Assembly: GCA_946566685.1 (NCBI GenBank)
Contig: CAMNXA010000024.1
Coordinates: 1 to 45,509, forward strand
Origin: an uncultured Lachnospiraceae bacterium
Lineage (GTDB): Bacteria; Bacillota; Clostridia; Lachnospirales; Lachnospiraceae
Reading direction: 5' to 3'
DNA: 45,509 nucleotides
A model generated the notes under the pieces. It searched no databases. It worked only from the letters and a program-made list of their open reading frames with translations, and was not told the origin of the DNA. Below, in pieces: positions 44,623-45,509 of the stretch (positions are counted from its first letter, which is position 1; each line of letters begins with the position of its first letter). Position numbers and translations under genes: made by a program.

Positions 44623-44760
44623 CATTATACCCTCACCCATATTATTCCACAATCACATATTACAAAAGGAGCCTTTAGAAGTTTCCTGCTGCACTCCTAA
44701 AGACCCCTATAATAAATTATCTTATTCGCCACACCAACCGTTCCATTTTGTTGCTACCAT
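44623..44760 (-). repeat. Conserved cassette right end, module 3, with promoter
   Basis: Counterpart of 40500-40648: CATTATACCCTCACC (44623-44637), AT-rich spacer, hairpin with arms CTTTAG (about 44670-44675) and CTAAAG (about 44696-44701), then CCAACCGTTCCATTTTGTTG and the junction. Minus-strand promoter TTGTGG (44647-44652), 17 bases, TATAAT (44624-44629), with GGTGAGGG directly before the -10 in both ends. Confidence 0.72.
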
Positions 44761-44874
44761 ATGTACCGTGGACTTCGAAATCCCAAACTCCTTCGCCGTC
44801 TGCCGCACCGTAGCATTATTCTGGGTGATATAATTGGCAATCTGAATTGCACGTTCCTCAATATAATCTTTCAA
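44722..44874 (-). pseudogene. spoIIID: Truncated spoIIID 5' fragment, copy 4 (50-codon reading frame)
   Basis: TTG 44874 to TAA 44722. Same start as the others up to SKSTVH, then a longer tail MVATKWNGWCGE because the TAG seen in copies 2 and 3 is TGG here. One coding difference (Ile-Glu to Thr-Gln near residues 17-18). Sigma-E promoter kept (-10 CATACAAT, 44903-44910). Confidence 0.83.
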
Positions 44875-44931
44875 AAGCAAACCCCTCAGAACACTTTTTT
44901 ACATTGTATGAGGGGTTGGGAGGGGTTATGA
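44760..44931 (-). repeat. spoIIID 5'-segment repeat, copy 4 (rightmost att-like site)
   Basis: From TATGTACCGTGG (44760-44771) to the -35 box TCATAA (about 44926-44931). If the insertion model is right, either this copy is the original host 5' end of spoIIID with its chromosomal upstream region, or a further module extends beyond the window. Its promoter flank is identical in type to copy 2. Confidence 0.83.
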
Positions 44932-44976
44932 TCTTATATTGAACAATATATTTTCTGCTTAACTTTTTAAGGATAA

Positions 44977-45240
44977 CTAATTACATTTTTCATTGTATGA
45001 AATGTTTTCGTAATCATGCGCATGCAAATTTCTCATTCCTCTAATCGCCCGCCATGGAATGTTGGGGCTGCTTTCTTTGGTTTCATCCGATAATCTGTTA
45101 GCAAGCTCTCCAATCTATATGATACACATGTTACACGAATACCGGAAGGAAATATCCGCTTTATATCTTTCAAAATCTGTATTGACTCTTGCCATAAGAG
45201 TGCCAATATCACTACAGTTCCACAAGTATTGGTTTATTAG
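44977..45240 (-). pseudogene. hepT-like (DUF86/HEPN) toxin relic with internal amber stop
   Basis: Minus-strand frame of 88 codons ending at TAG 44977-44979. It reads DFERYKADISFRYSCNMCII, then a TAG, then IGELANRLSDETKESSPNIP and WRAIRGMRNLHAHDYENIS. This matches HepT proteins (RxxCxMCIIQIGELxxxLS, and the HEPN nuclease motif R-x4-6-H as RNLHAH). The amber stop replaces the usual Gln of IIQIG, no start codon is seen, and the C-terminal helix after HDY is lost. The partner nucleotidyltransferase MntA is absent. A dead type VII toxin-antitoxin remnant to the right of the array. Confidence 0.72.
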
Positions 45241-45330
45241 TAATTGCACTAGTGCTTCTCAAAGTTATACTGTTTATGTAACGAATTGTAAATTAATGTG
45301 ATATAAAGGGTAGAGGAGGTGAGTTAAGGA

Positions 45331-45509
45331 ATGGATTACTCAGATATGGAAATTGTTTATCAGAAGTATTCCAGATTAGTTTATGGATTTTTATATTCCC
45401 ATACACACAATGCTGAATGGTCAGAGGAAATGACGCAAGAAACTTTTTTGAAGGCGAGTATGTCTATTTCACGTTATGATGCTTCTTGTAAACTGTCTGT
45501 ATGGCTTTG
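45331..45509 (+). CDS. ECF-type sigma-70 family factor (partial, runs off the window)
   Basis: First 59 residues only. MDYSDMEIVYQKYSRLVYGF and EEMTQETFLKASMSISRYD form region 2 (sigma2) of a small ECF-type sigma factor, including the -10-binding and core-binding helices. Ribosome binding site AGAGGAGGTG lies about ten bases before ATG 45331. First plus-strand gene after the array; regulator or target genes would be beyond the window. Confidence 0.85.
   Translation, partial: MDYSDMEIVYQKYSRLVYGFLYSHTHNAEWSEEMTQETFLKASMSISRYDASCKLSVWL

Noticed and set aside
32199..44931. CRISPR array or simple tandem repeats
   Set aside because: Units are ~172 bases, contain coding sequence and are 3-5 kb apart with gene cargo between; not CRISPR-like.
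32056..44931. A skin-like element excised during sporulation
   Set aside because: spoIIID is whole at the left end, so no excision is needed to make the protein, and no recombinase gene is present.
44984..45010. Fifth CATACAAT (minus strand) as another spoIIID promoter copy
   Set aside because: It lies inside the hepT relic (SYNEK codons), has no proper -35 box, and no spoIIID coding homology follows.
45059..45301. Plus-strand open frame of 80 codons
   Set aside because: It is the antisense of the hepT relic and has no ribosome site; the HEPN motif is readable only on the minus strand.

Overview
The window looks like a chromosomal piece of a spore-forming, low-GC Gram-positive gut Clostridium, most likely Lachnospiraceae. 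The pointers are an intact spoIIID with a sigma-E-type promoter, a CUT1 sugar transporter without its own ATPase, an OmpR-type winged-helix protein next to a MATE pump, and strong AGGAGG-type ribosome binding sites. Species cannot be named from sequence alone. Almost everything is on the minus strand. Two base-composition regimes are obvious: a GC-richer core (about 2.8-31 kb) and AT-rich accessory DNA (about 32-45 kb, plus a serine hydrolase near 28.4 kb).

Region 1 (1-8.2 kb): a MarR regulator, MATE pump and receiver-less winged-helix protein; a GMP synthetase with a degenerate glutaminase domain; YqeY and a double-Nudix protein; a Bcp peroxiredoxin; a chemoreceptor.

Region 2 (8.4-27.6 kb): a large glycan/sugar locus in three minus-strand transcripts. 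(a) ROK kinase - GH38 alpha-mannosidase - GmhA-like SIS isomerase. (b) CUT1 binding lipoprotein and two permeases. (c) ROK regulator - Sip1-type GH36 alpha-galactosidase - GH13_18 sucrose phosphorylase-like enzyme with an FGGY kinase between them - large FAD oxidoreductase - second GH38 alpha-mannosidase. A TTAAACTTAA-like motif recurs at the promoters and is a candidate operator.

Region 3 (28-32 kb): a truncated class-C-type serine hydrolase, a complete GMP synthase (second guaA in the window), a second MATE pump, and intact spoIIID.

Region 4 (32.2-45 kb): the most interesting part. The first 38 codons of spoIIID plus its sigma-E promoter occur four times. The leftmost copy is joined to the rest of spoIIID and gives a whole gene. 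The other three stop at exactly the same point, the shared sequence TATGTACCGTGG, and continue into a common non-spoIIID tail. Between the copies lie three different cargo modules: (1) an AbiL/RloAB-like ATPase + TOPRIM pair with a DUF6414-like gene and membrane protein; (2) AAA/PD-(D/E)XK protein, HD hydrolase, macrodomain and a TOTE-like relic; (3) a DUF3990 ADP-ribosyltransferase-like protein, an unknown protein and a NADAR-domain protein in one operon, followed by a kinase relic, GNAT and SEC-C proteins. Modules 2 and 3 also share a ~140-bp right end that carries a conserved promoter. No recombinase gene is visible. I read this as a serially built array of site-specific, integrase-less cassettes inserted in spoIIID, each replacing the 5' end and promoter so that the sporulation gene stays intact. 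A hepT-like toxin relic and the start of an ECF sigma factor close the window.
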